A DNA stretch of 34,363 nt from Acidobacteriota bacterium. Lineage in GTDB: Bacteria; Acidobacteriota; Terriglobia; Bryobacterales; Bryobacteraceae. Below, one piece after another: positions 8,135-16,840 of the stretch. The DNA is taken from positions 1 to 34,363 of the forward strand of contig JAFDVS010000141.1 of the NCBI GenBank assembly GCA_018268935.1, in the 5' to 3' direction. The notes below the pieces were generated by a model that had not been told where the DNA came from, did no database searches, and worked only from the letters and a program-made list of their open reading frames with translations. Both the position numbers and the translations under genes were made by a program. Position 1 is the first letter of the stretch, and each line of letters opens with the position of its first letter.

Positions 8135-9409
8135 ATGCAACAGAAGAAATTTTCTCCCAATGACAAAGTCCGCATCGCCTTGATTGGTTGCGGTGGAATG
8201 GGCTCCGGCGATTTGCGCAATGAGCTCTCAATCCCCGGCGTGGAACTCGCCGCTTGCTGCGACATCTACACCGGCCGTCTCGCGCGCGCCAAGGAAAACT
8301 GGGGCAACAATATCCTCACCACTCGCGATCACCGCGAAATTCTGGCCCGCCCCGATATCGACGCAGTGTTGATCGCCACGCCCGATCACTGGCATTCCAC
8401 CATCACCATTGAGGCGCTCAAGGCAGGCAAACACGTCTATTGCCAGAAGCCCATGGTCCACTCGCTCGACGAAGGCAAGCCTGTCATCGATGCGCACAAG
8501 AAGTCCGGAAAAATTCTGCAGATCGGCAGCCAGTACGCCAGTTCGCTTGCCTTCCTCAAAGCGCGCGATCTATTCCGCGGCGGCGCCATCGGCGAGCTGA
8601 ACATGGTGGAAGCATGGCTCGATCGCAACACCGCCATCGGCGCCTGGCAATACTCCATTCCACCCGATGCGTCGCCCCAGACTGTCGATTGGGATCGCTT
8701 CCTCGGCAAAGCGCCGAAGCGCCCTTTTGAGCCCATTCGCCTCTTCCGCTGGCGCAATTACAACGACTATGGCACTGGCGTTGCCGGCGATCTCTTTGTG
8801 CACCTGTTCACCGGCATCCACACCGTCACTGGTGCGGTGGGGCCCACGCGAGTCTTCGCCACCGGAGGACTCCGCTATTGGAAAGACGGCCGCGATGCGC
8901 CTGACGTGATGCTCGCCCTGGTCGATTATCCGCGCACCGAATCGCATCCGGCCTTCACGCTCTCGCTCAAAGTGAACTTCGTTTCCGGCGGCGTGCGCGA
9001 ATCCTTCGGCATCCGTTTCGTCGGCAGCGAAGGCGTGATGACACCCACCATGAACAGCCTCACGCTTTCGCGTACGCCGCGTGAATCCGAGCCCGGCTAC
9101 ACCATTGGCACTTTCCCCAAAGACGTGCAGGAGCAGTTCCTCAAGGAATACCGCGCCAAGTATCCGCAGTCCACGCCGAACGCCGATGCCATCCGCCCCG
9201 AAACCACGGAAGTGTTCAATCCGCCACCGAGCCACAATCCGCATCGCGAGCATCACGTTCACTTCCAGAACGCGATTCGCACCGGTAAGGCGCACTTCGA
9301 AGACGGTGTTTTCGGCTTCCGCACCGCCGGCCCCGCGCTGCTCTGCAACCTGAGCTACTTTGAACGGAAGCCCGTGCAGTGGGATCCGCTCAACATGAAC
9401 GTCGTTTAA
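8135..9409 (+). CDS. Cytosolic Gfo/Idh/MocA-family oxidoreductase, paralogue of the preceding gene
   Basis: The 424-residue protein aligns by eye with its neighbour along the whole length: both share GGMGS, an ATPDHWH block, IGAWQYSIPPDA, WDRFLG and RLFRWRNY. It lacks any signal sequence, starting MQQKKFSPNDKVRIALIG. The EKP motif reads QKP here (Gln104-Lys105-Pro106), keeping the catalytic lysine. Twelve bases separate it from the upstream gene, so the pair looks like a tandem duplication that diverged in location, one periplasmic and one cytosolic. An NAD(P)-dependent sugar dehydrogenase or epimerase-like activity is likely, with unknown substrate. An AGAGG ribosome-binding site precedes the ATG. 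Confidence 0.92.
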   Translation: MQQKKFSPNDKVRIALIGCGGMGSGDLRNELSIPGVELAACCDIYTGRLARAKENWGNNILTTRDHREILARPDIDAVLIATPDHWHSTITIEALKAGKHVYCQKPMVHSLDEGKPVIDAHKKSGKILQIGSQYASSLAFLKARDLFRGGAIGELNMVEAWLDRNTAIGAWQYSIPPDASPQTVDWDRFLGKAPKRPFEPIRLFRWRNYNDYGTGVAGDLFVHLFTGIHTVTGAVGPTRVFATGGLRYWKDGRDAPDVMLALVDYPRTESHPAFTLSLKVNFVSGGVRESFGIRFVGSEGVMTPTMNSLTLSRTPRESEPGYTIGTFPKDVQEQFLKEYRAKYPQSTPNADAIRPETTEVFNPPPSHNPHREHHVHFQNAIRTGKAHFEDGVFGFRTAGPALLCNLSYFERKPVQWDPLNMNVV

Positions 9410-9413
9410 AGCA

Positions 9414-9785
9414 ATGCCCGCATTCAACCCGCTCCGAGCCTTGGCCCGTTCCCGGCGCAAGCCCAAATCCGGTTTGCCGGTCCTTTATGGACTCGCCGGT
9501 GAGTACAAAGGCAAGGTTATTCCATTTGACGGCAAGCCCATCGTCATCGGCCGCGATCCTTCGGTCGCGCACCTCGTTTTCCCTCAACACTACACCTCGG
9601 TTTCCAGCCGCCATTGCCAAATCATTTCCGATGAAGAACGTTTTTTGCTGGAAGATTTGGAATCGAAGAACGGCACCATCTGCAACGGCAAACGCCTCAA
9701 ACCCGGCAAACCCGTGGAACTCAAACCAGGTGACCGCTTCCACCTCGGCGATCCCGCCAACGCGTTTGAAGTACGATTCAACTAA
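9414..9785 (+). CDS. Stand-alone FHA-domain protein
   Basis: A 123-residue protein made almost entirely of one forkhead-associated domain (about 22-120). The phosphothreonine-binding marks are present: GRDP (Gly46-Arg47), SSRH (Ser65-Arg66-His67), and LEDLESKNGTICNG. A short basic N-terminal tail (LARSRRKPKSG) precedes it. FHA domains dock phosphothreonine peptides made by Ser/Thr kinases, but no kinase is encoded nearby. The gene lies four bases after a sugar oxidoreductase and two bases before the next gene, so it appears to be part of that transcript. Its partner is unknown. A second FHA protein with a phosphatase domain is encoded at 25425-27077. Confidence 0.9.
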   Translation: MPAFNPLRALARSRRKPKSGLPVLYGLAGEYKGKVIPFDGKPIVIGRDPSVAHLVFPQHYTSVSSRHCQIISDEERFLLEDLESKNGTICNGKRLKPGKPVELKPGDRFHLGDPANAFEVRFN

Positions 9786-9787
9786 CC

Positions 9788-11257
9788 ATGTCCTTCCGCC
9801 GCCGCGACCTCTTCCTCGGTTCGCTTGCCGCTGCTGTGCCGTTGTCCGCGGCTACCATCGCCAACGAAAATCGCAAACTCGGCACCACGGAATGGCAACT
9901 CACTAAGGTCCGCCCTAACGCCCCGAAGAATTTCCGCACCACGTTGATCGAAGGCTACTGCTCGCACCAGAGCGTGGAGGCCGGCGAAACCCTGCGCTTC
10001 ATGGTCAGCGCCAATCCGGCCCGGCGCTTTCACCTGCACCTGTATCGCCTGGGCTACTACGGTGGCGCCGGAGCGCGTCATCTCACCACGCTTGGCCCGC
10101 TTCAGGGGAAGCCCCAACCCGAAGCCCCCATCGCCGATCGCCGCCTGCGCGAATGCCAATGGGAGCCTGCCGCGGAACTGAAAATCCCAGCCGATTGGCC
10201 CAGCGGTGTCTACCTCGGCCGGCTCGCCACAATCCCCGAATCGAAGCACGAGCACTCCTGGGAGAGCTACGTGGTGTTCGTCGTGCGCGATCGCCGCAAA
10301 GCCGCCATCGTCTTTCAGGTCAGTGACAACACCTGGGCCGCTTACAATCGCTGGCCCGACGATTATTCGCTCTACACCGATCCGCGTCATCCCTGGGCCC
10401 CCAGCGTCGCGGTCTCCTTCGATCGTCCCTACGGCAAATACGCGCAGATCTACGATCATCCGCTTTCCATCGGCTCCGGCGAGTTTCTGCTCTGGGAGTT
10501 CCCGCTCGCCTACTGGCTGGAGATGCTCGGCTACGATGTCACCTACACATCGAACCTCGACATGACGCGGCCCGAAGAATTCCTTCGTGCACAGGTGTTC
10601 CTCAGCGTTGGCCACGATGAATACTGGGACCCGCGTCAGTACGACAACGCCCTCACTTCCGTGAAGGCTGGCGTCACTCATCTCTATCTGAGCGGCAACG
10701 CCGTATTCGGCCTCACTCCCTTTCAACCGAATTCCTCCGGTCAGCCCAACCGCATGATCTCCCGCGAAGGCGTCTACGGAGGCATGTACGGCGCCTTCAG
10801 CGACTACTTCAAATTCCCATTTCCCACCGAAGGTCCGAAAGCCAACAAACTGATCGGCGCGCACTCCATCTATCCTTTCAACGGCGGTGCGGACTGGACC
10901 TGCACCCACCCCAAGCACTGGATCTTCGACGCCACCAATATGAAGCAGGGCGATGCCATCCCGGGCCTTGTCGGCTGGGAGTTTCACGGCGACCCCGCAG
11001 ACATCGCGGGCTTGGAAGTCGTGGCCGAAGGCGATGCCCTCAGCGGAGGTGTTCGTCCCGCCCACTACACATCCACCATCTATCCCGGCCCCAAACGCAA
11101 CTTCGTCTTTAACGCCTCCACCATCTGGTGGGCGCAAGGCCTCTCCTCTCCGCCCGGCCACATGCTTCCCTGGTCGCATTGGGTGCGTCCGCACGGCCCT
11201 GACGCGCGCGTCCAACGCATCACCTCCAATCTGCTGCGCCGCGCGTTGAAACCCTGA
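9788..11257 (+). CDS. Exported N,N-dimethylformamidase large-subunit-like protein
   Basis: The 489-residue protein starts with a Tat-type leader (SFRRRDLFLGSLAAAVPLSA). The mature part matches the large-subunit-like domain of N,N-dimethylformamidase: GYCSHQSVEAGE near the start, an Ig-like region to about residue 170, VSDNTWAAYNRW, and LSVGHDEYWDPRQYD. DMFase itself uses a mononuclear iron held by two Tyr and one Glu; I did not align these ligands. Most members of this family in environmental bacteria have no known substrate, so amidase activity on formamides is only a possibility. The gene follows the FHA protein by two bases. Confidence 0.8.
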   Translation: MSFRRRDLFLGSLAAAVPLSAATIANENRKLGTTEWQLTKVRPNAPKNFRTTLIEGYCSHQSVEAGETLRFMVSANPARRFHLHLYRLGYYGGAGARHLTTLGPLQGKPQPEAPIADRRLRECQWEPAAELKIPADWPSGVYLGRLATIPESKHEHSWESYVVFVVRDRRKAAIVFQVSDNTWAAYNRWPDDYSLYTDPRHPWAPSVAVSFDRPYGKYAQIYDHPLSIGSGEFLLWEFPLAYWLEMLGYDVTYTSNLDMTRPEEFLRAQVFLSVGHDEYWDPRQYDNALTSVKAGVTHLYLSGNAVFGLTPFQPNSSGQPNRMISREGVYGGMYGAFSDYFKFPFPTEGPKANKLIGAHSIYPFNGGADWTCTHPKHWIFDATNMKQGDAIPGLVGWEFHGDPADIAGLEVVAEGDALSGGVRPAHYTSTIYPGPKRNFVFNASTIWWAQGLSSPPGHMLPWSHWVRPHGPDARVQRITSNLLRRALKP

Positions 11258-11268
11258 CAAGCCAGTGC

Positions 11269-11274
11269 TACAGT
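11269..11274 (+). promoter_or_regulatory. -10-like hexamer directly before the DUF898 gene
   Basis: TACAGT, preceded by TGC as in an extended -10, lies seven bases before the ATG at 11282. There is no ribosome-binding site in the gap. This arrangement predicts a leaderless transcript starting one base before the ATG. Confidence 0.35.
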
Positions 11275-11281
11275 ACCCGGC

Positions 11282-12343
11282 ATGCCCTTCTGCAACAACT
11301 GCGGCAACCAGATGCCGGACCTGGCTCGATTCTGTGTCCGCTGCGGTGCGGGAGTCTCCGCCGCTGTAATCCCAACTCCTCGCGAATCCATAGGCCCTAC
11401 GCATCACCTTACCTTCCACGGCACGGGCGGAGAGTTGCTGCTGATCTACATCAAAACAATTCTGCTCTCTTTTGTTACGTTGGGCATATACTCCTTCTGG
11501 GGCCGCACCCGTATCCGCGCCTTCTTCGCCGAACACACCCGTTTCGATAATGTCGCCTTCGCTTACCACGGCACCGGACTCGAACTCCTCATTGGATTCG
11601 CCAAGGCCATCGCCGTGCTCATTCTTCTCGGCGCGCAGTGCGGTGTCTTTATCCTCGCTACGGGTCAGACGATCGGCTCCATTCTCGGCGGCATAGTCGC
11701 CGCCATCGGCGTGCTCGCCCTGGTGCCTGCGGCAATGGTCGGCGCCTGGCGTTACCGCCTCAGCCGCACCTCACTCCGCGGCATTCGCTTCTCATTCCGC
11801 GGGAATGTCATCGATTTCTGCAAAGTTTATTTCCCCGGCCTGCTGCTCACCCTCATCACGTTCTCCATCTACGCTCCCTTCTTCTGGAACAATATTCGCC
11901 GCTACTACACGAACAACGCCTACTACGGCAATGCCCGCTTCTCCTACAGCGGTGAAGGCCGCGACTTGCTTGTGCCGTGGATCTTCGGCCTGATACTCAC
12001 TCCTTTTACTCTTGGCATCAGCATGCTGTGGTTCCAACTCCAGCGGTTCAATTACCAATGCAGCCGCACTCGTTTCCAAAACGCAGCCCTCGTTCCAGCC
12101 ATCCCTTTCGGCGACTATTTCCTGCTGCACCTCACGAATTTCCTGCTTGCGGTGTTCACGCTCGGCATCGCCACGCCGTGGGTCATGATCCGCACCGTGC
12201 GCTTTGTTTTTGAGCGCCTAACGCTGAGAGGCGAACTCAACCTGCAAGCCATCGCTCAGGAGTTCATTGATTCCGGCGCAACCGGGGAGGGGCTCGAATC
12301 CCTCCTGGATAACGGCGCCACCGATCTTGGGTTTGGCATGTAA
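11282..12343 (+). CDS. Zinc-ribbon DUF898 (YjgN-like) membrane protein
   Basis: The 353-residue protein begins with a zinc ribbon: Cys4, Cys7, Cys18 and Cys21 in FCNNCG and FCVRCG. Then two similar DUF898 halves follow, each beginning with a short beta-rich motif (LTFHGTGGELL at 43-53, AFAYHGTGLELL, RFSYSGEGRDLL) and hydrophobic segments with the repeated LGIYSFW / SIYAPFFWNNIRRYY pattern. About six membrane spans are expected. YjgN of E. coli is a member of unknown function. The gene stands between the DMFase-like gene and a large TonB-dependent receptor, 15 bases before the latter. Its role cannot be inferred beyond membrane association. Confidence 0.88.
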   Translation: MPFCNNCGNQMPDLARFCVRCGAGVSAAVIPTPRESIGPTHHLTFHGTGGELLLIYIKTILLSFVTLGIYSFWGRTRIRAFFAEHTRFDNVAFAYHGTGLELLIGFAKAIAVLILLGAQCGVFILATGQTIGSILGGIVAAIGVLALVPAAMVGAWRYRLSRTSLRGIRFSFRGNVIDFCKVYFPGLLLTLITFSIYAPFFWNNIRRYYTNNAYYGNARFSYSGEGRDLLVPWIFGLILTPFTLGISMLWFQLQRFNYQCSRTRFQNAALVPAIPFGDYFLLHLTNFLLAVFTLGIATPWVMIRTVRFVFERLTLRGELNLQAIAQEFIDSGATGEGLESLLDNGATDLGFGM

Positions 12344-12349
12344 TATAAT
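12344..12349 (+). promoter_or_regulatory. Consensus -10 box of the first TonB-dependent receptor gene
   Basis: A perfect TATAAT overlaps the end of the DUF898 gene and lies nine bases before the ATG at 12359. No clear -35 is visible at 16-18 bases. Transcription would begin about two or three bases before the start codon, so the mRNA should be essentially leaderless. No ribosome-binding site is present in the gap. Confidence 0.5.
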
Positions 12350-12358
12350 CGCTCGAAC

Positions 12359-15300
12359 ATGCGAAAACTGGGCTACGTTGCTCTCGTTGTTTTCTTAGGC
12401 GCCGCCGTTTCTGAAGCTCAGGAAACCCGCGCGCAACTCCTTGGCCGGGTATCCGATTCTACTGGCGCCGTCGTATCCGGTGCGAAGGTGCTCGCCACCA
12501 ACACGGGCACCGGAGTCACTCTGGACACGGTGACCAATCCATCGGGCGACTTCCTGGTCCCATTCCTCGTTCCCGGCAATTATCGCCTCACCGTCTCCAT
12601 GCAAGGTTTCAAGGAATACGTTCAGGATGGCATCCCGCTCCGTGTCAGTGATCGCGTCACCATCAACGTTACGCTCGACGTCGGCCAACTCACTGAGTCC
12701 GTGCGCATCACCGGCCAAGCGCCTTTGATCGAAGCGGCTACCGCATCGATGGGCGCTGTCATCGACACGCGTCGCGTTGCCGAGCTTCCGCTCAAAGACG
12801 GCAACCCCGTCATGCTCGCCAATCTCTCGCCCGGCGTCCTCAACTTCACCACCGGCGGGTGGACCATGGCATCCGCTGTCAGTGCTCCATCCTCCATCGG
12901 CATCGATGGCGTGCGAAGTGGCAATAACGAATTCTCCATGGACGGCGCGCCCAACACGCAGCGCAACATCGTCGCCTACGCGCCTCCCGCCGAAACCGTG
13001 CAGGAGTTCCGTATTCAAACCGCCAGCTTCGACGCGGCCCAAGGCTTCACTCCCGGCGGAACCATTAACCTCGCGCTGAAATCCGGAACCAATGCTTTCC
13101 ACGGTTCCGCCTACTATTTCCACTTCAATCCCATCTTCAATGCCAATAGCTTCTTCGCCAATCGTGCCGGGCAACCCAAGATCATCTGGCGCATGCATCG
13201 CTATGGCCTCAATTTCAACGGACCCATCCGCATCCCCAAACTCATCGACGGGCGCAACAAGACGTTCTTCATGTATGGTTGGGAAGGCTTCCATGAACAG
13301 GACCCGCGCGGTTCGCTCACCACTACGGTCCCTACCGCGGATCAGGTGCGCGGCGATTTCTCTTCCATGCTTCGCCTCGGCGCCAACTACCAGATCTACG
13401 ATCCCACCACGATCGCCAATGCAGGCGGCGGCCGCTTTTCTCGCCAGCCGCTTTCCAACAACATCATCCCGGCAAGCCGCATTCATCCTCTCTCGGCCAA
13501 GCTCGCCTCGCTCTGGTCCGCGCCGAACGTGCCCGGCACCAGCGATGGCCAGAACAACTGGTACACTCCCGGCCCCGAATGGATGCACTACCATACGCAC
13601 CTGGCGCGCATCGATCACAACATCAACACCAGCCATCGCGTCTTCTTCCGCATCAATGAAAACCGCCATGAGCAGGAACATGACGTCCGCTTCAACCGCG
13701 CTGCCGGCAATCACTTCTTCCGCTACAATCGCGGTTTCAACGCCGACGACGTCTACATGTTCTCGCCATCGTTCCTGGTGAACACGCGCTATTCCTATAC
13801 CCGCTTCATCGAACAAGGCTTCCCCTACCAAAGCGAATTCGATCTGCTCGGGCTCGGCTTCTCCAGCCGGCTGGTGGACGACATCAAATCCTTCGATCCA
13901 CGCGGCCTCCAGCTTCCTCGCGTGAACGTCGCGGGCTATGGTGAACTCTCCCCGCACACCTGGAGTTCGCGCCAGAACGACATCCACAGCATGGCCGCTA
14001 ACTTCACTCACGTCGTACGCAGCCACAGCATGCGTTATGGCGTCGAATACCGCGTCTACCGTGAAAATACTTATTCCTTCGGCCAGTCGAGTGGGCGTAT
14101 GGACTTCTCCACCAACTGGACCCGCGGTCCGCTCGATTCCTCACCGGCTTCCCCCTTCGGACAAGGCTTCGCCAGCTTTCTCTACGGCCTTCCCACCGGT
14201 GGCATTATCCAGGCCAATGACTCTTTCGCTGAGCAGTCCACAGCGCTCGGCGCTTATCTGCAGGACGACTGGAAGCTGACCTCGAAGCTGACTCTCACCC
14301 TTGGCCTGCGCTACGAAACCGAGTCTCCGATCACGGAACGATTCAACCGCAGCGTACGCGACTTCGATGTAAACGCTACTCCATCCCAACTGGCATCGGT
14401 AGTCCCACCGGTCAAGGGCGGCCTTGTCTTCGCCTCCGCGCAGAATCGCGGGCTCGCCACGCCCGACCGCAACAACATCATGCCGCGCATCGGCATCGCC
14501 TGGGCCGTAACGCCCAAACTGGTGGTGCGCTCCGGCTTCGGCCTCTTCTTCGATCAACTCGGCATCACTCGCCGCCACGTCAATCTCACCGGTTACAATC
14601 GCCAGGCTGATCTTGTGCCCTCACTCGACAACGGGCAGACTTTCATCGCGAACATCGCCAATCCTTTCCCCACGGGCTTTCCGAAAGCTGACGGCACCAC
14701 CTCCGGACTCAACACCTTCCTCGGCCAGGGCGTGAGCTTCTTCAATCAGAAAATCGTTGCGCCCTACATGCAACGCTGGCAGTTCTCCGTGCAACGCCAA
14801 CTCACGCAGTCCACCGTCCTCGAAGTCGCTTATGTCGGCAACAAAGGATCGAAGATCCGCACATCGCGAGCCATGAACGCCATCCCGGCGCAGTATCTCA
14901 GCACGTCACCCGTGCGCGATCAGAACACCATCAACTTCCTCGGCGCCGCCGTTACCAACCCTTACTATCCGCTGCTGCCAGGCACTTCTCTCTCCGCAAC
15001 CACCGTGGCGCGTTCGCAACTTTTCCGCCCCTATCCGCAGTTCAGCGGCATCTCCTACGACGAGAACCAGGGCTACTCCTGGTATCACTCCATGCAGACG
15101 CGCTTTGAGAAGCAGTTCGCCAATGGCTTCACCTCCAACGTCTCCTGGACATGGTCGAAGTTCATGGAAGCCGCGGGCTATCTCAACGAGTCCGATCCTC
15201 TGCCGGAACGTGTGATCTCCGATCAGGACCGCACGCATCGCCTGGTGCTCTCCGGACTCTACGAACTTCCTTTTGGCCAGGGCCGCCGCTACGCGAACGG

Positions 15301-15763
15301 AACAAAAGGCATTGCCGGCAAGATCATCGAAGGCTGGCAGATCTCCATGCTCACGCAGTTTCAGTCCGGGCCCGCGCTCGGCTTCGGTAATTCCATCTTT
15401 AACGGCAACCTGCACGACATCGTGCTTCCCGTGAATGAGCGCACCATTAATCGCTGGTTCAACACCGAAGCGGGCTTCAATCGCAACTCCGCCCAGCAAC
15501 TTGGTTCCAATATTCGCACCATGCCCAGCCGCTATTCCGGAGTGCGTGCCGATGGCATCAATAACTGGGATATCTCCGCATTGAAGAACACGCAGATTAC
15601 GGAGAGCCTCCGTGCCCAGTTGCGTTGGGAATGGATCAACGCCTTCAACCATCCGCAGTTTTCCGCACCGAACACTTCCCCCATCAGCACCGCCTTTGGC
15701 ACCGTCACCGGCGAATCGCAGATTGCCAGGGTGATGCAGTTTGCGCTGAAATTCATATGGTAG
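12359..15763 (+). CDS. Oar-like TonB-dependent outer-membrane receptor
   Basis: A signal peptide (MRKLGYVALVVFLGAAVSEAQ) leads a 1134-residue protein. Residues 25-105 form a carboxypeptidase-regulatory-like beta-sandwich (LLGRVSDSTGAVVSGAKV ... VPGNYRLTV). A plug region follows (about 110-240; VAELPLKDGNPV, IDGVRSGNNEFSMDG), then a long beta-barrel ending in the aromatic C-terminal strand QFALKFIW typical of outer-membrane proteins. These Oar/SusC-like receptors are greatly expanded in Solibacter-type Acidobacteria and are thought to import oligosaccharides or other large ligands. The ligand is unknown. A TATAAT box sits just before the ATG. The M48 peptidase gene follows after three bases. 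Confidence 0.93.
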   Translation: MRKLGYVALVVFLGAAVSEAQETRAQLLGRVSDSTGAVVSGAKVLATNTGTGVTLDTVTNPSGDFLVPFLVPGNYRLTVSMQGFKEYVQDGIPLRVSDRVTINVTLDVGQLTESVRITGQAPLIEAATASMGAVIDTRRVAELPLKDGNPVMLANLSPGVLNFTTGGWTMASAVSAPSSIGIDGVRSGNNEFSMDGAPNTQRNIVAYAPPAETVQEFRIQTASFDAAQGFTPGGTINLALKSGTNAFHGSAYYFHFNPIFNANSFFANRAGQPKIIWRMHRYGLNFNGPIRIPKLIDGRNKTFFMYGWEGFHEQDPRGSLTTTVPTADQVRGDFSSMLRLGANYQIYDPTTIANAGGGRFSRQPLSNNIIPASRIHPLSAKLASLWSAPNVPGTSDGQNNWYTPGPEWMHYHTHLARIDHNINTSHRVFFRINENRHEQEHDVRFNRAAGNHFFRYNRGFNADDVYMFSPSFLVNTRYSYTRFIEQGFPYQSEFDLLGLGFSSRLVDDIKSFDPRGLQLPRVNVAGYGELSPHTWSSRQNDIHSMAANFTHVVRSHSMRYGVEYRVYRENTYSFGQSSGRMDFSTNWTRGPLDSSPASPFGQGFASFLYGLPTGGIIQANDSFAEQSTALGAYLQDDWKLTSKLTLTLGLRYETESPITERFNRSVRDFDVNATPSQLASVVPPVKGGLVFASAQNRGLATPDRNNIMPRIGIAWAVTPKLVVRSGFGLFFDQLGITRRHVNLTGYNRQADLVPSLDNGQTFIANIANPFPTGFPKADGTTSGLNTFLGQGVSFFNQKIVAPYMQRWQFSVQRQLTQSTVLEVAYVGNKGSKIRTSRAMNAIPAQYLSTSPVRDQNTINFLGAAVTNPYYPLLPGTSLSATTVARSQLFRPYPQFSGISYDENQGYSWYHSMQTRFEKQFANGFTSNVSWTWSKFMEAAGYLNESDPLPERVISDQDRTHRLVLSGLYELPFGQGRRYANGTKGIAGKIIEGWQISMLTQFQSGPALGFGNSIFNGNLHDIVLPVNERTINRWFNTEAGFNRNSAQQLGSNIRTMPSRYSGVRADGINNWDISALKNTQITESLRAQLRWEWINAFNHPQFSAPNTSPISTAFGTVTGESQIARVMQFALKFIW

Positions 15764-15766
15764 GGG

Positions 15767-16840
15767 ATGAATCAGTTTCCAGGTCAGTATTATGACGGCC
15801 GCTCCGCGCAAAGCCACGCCGTCAACGTAATTCCCGCGCCGCATGGCGTGGCCATCATTCTTGCTGACGGCACGCAGCTCTGGTGGCCCTTTGAGCAACT
15901 GCAGGTCCGCCGCACCCAGCAATCCATCGCGTTCCAAAAGGGAGAGCCGCTAGGCGAATCGCTGGTGATGGACCACCCCGCCTTCCTCGCCGCGCTCGCA
16001 CAACTGAATCCGCGCATCGCCAGGGGCGAACGCGAATCGCACGCCGACGCATGGGTCAAGCTCGGAGCACTCGCCTTTGCCGCCCTTGCCTTGATCGCTG
16101 TCACGCTGTTCTTTGGCTTTCCGCTGCTCATCAGCGCAATGGCCTCGCTCGTTCCCATCTCCGTCGAAAAGAAACTCGGCGAAGCCTCGGTCCCTGTACT
16201 CGCGCCCGCGGCCAAGCGCTGCACCGATCCCACTATCGACCGTATTGTCGGCAAACTCGCCCGCGCATCCGGCGACGATCGCTATGAGTTCCACACCTAC
16301 ATCGTCGAAGACCCGATGGTGAACGCGTTCGCCGCGCCCGGCGGTTACATCGTCATCTTTCGCGGCCTGCTCAACAAGACGCGCCAACCGGAAGAGGCCG
16401 CCGCCGTGCTTGCCCATGAGATGCAGCATGTGTTGCACCGCCACAGCGTGCGCGGAATGATGCGCGGCGCATCCATCTGGATCGGCCTTGCCCTGCTCAC
16501 CGGTGGCTCGCCCGACATCATCACCGGACTCGCTGGCTCACTCGGCGGCCTCGCCTATCAACGTGGCGATGAATCCGAAGCAGACATCGACGGCCTCCGT
16601 TTGCTCGAAGAGGCAGGCATTGACCCGGAAGCGATGGTCCGCATGTTGGAACTACTCGACAATGTGCAAGGCGATGCGCCCGAGCCGCTCAAATACTTCT
16701 CGTCCCACCCGCTCACCAAGGAACGCATCGAAGCCGTGCGCGATCGCGCCGCGCGATTTCAAGGCAGAACCGGACGTTTGCTGAGCGGAGGCGCATGGCC
16801 TCCGCCCCAATGTCAGAACGCGAATTTCAAGCCGAACTGA
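15767..16840 (+). CDS. M48-family membrane metallopeptidase
   Basis: The 357-residue protein has an N-terminal domain of about 90 residues without clear family, a membrane segment (about 101-130), and an M48 catalytic domain. The zinc motif HEMQH gives His217, Glu218 and His221. The third ligand is probably Glu269 in GDESEADIDGL. Such proteins resemble BepA/YfgC and HtpX-like quality-control proteases; the close link to an outer-membrane receptor (three bases between the genes) suggests a role in maintaining envelope proteins, though this is inferred. The last 28 bases overlap the 3' end of the convergent receptor gene, so the C-terminal tail (CQNANFKPN) is read from the other gene's final codons. 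Confidence 0.9.
   Translation: MNQFPGQYYDGRSAQSHAVNVIPAPHGVAIILADGTQLWWPFEQLQVRRTQQSIAFQKGEPLGESLVMDHPAFLAALAQLNPRIARGERESHADAWVKLGALAFAALALIAVTLFFGFPLLISAMASLVPISVEKKLGEASVPVLAPAAKRCTDPTIDRIVGKLARASGDDRYEFHTYIVEDPMVNAFAAPGGYIVIFRGLLNKTRQPEEAAAVLAHEMQHVLHRHSVRGMMRGASIWIGLALLTGGSPDIITGLAGSLGGLAYQRGDESEADIDGLRLLEEAGIDPEAMVRMLELLDNVQGDAPEPLKYFSSHPLTKERIEAVRDRAARFQGRTGRLLSGGAWPPPQCQNANFKPN

Noticed and set aside
9782..11569. Long open frame (595 codons) on the minus strand opposite the DMFase-like gene
   Set aside because: It is antisense to a gene with clear family motifs and has no recognisable domains; high G+C with strong third-position bias leaves the opposite strand open.
12395..14026. Long open frame (543 codons) on the minus strand opposite the first TonB-dependent receptor
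   Set aside because: Same artefact: composition rich in Val, Ala, Glu, Gly without motifs, mirroring the receptor's coding frame.
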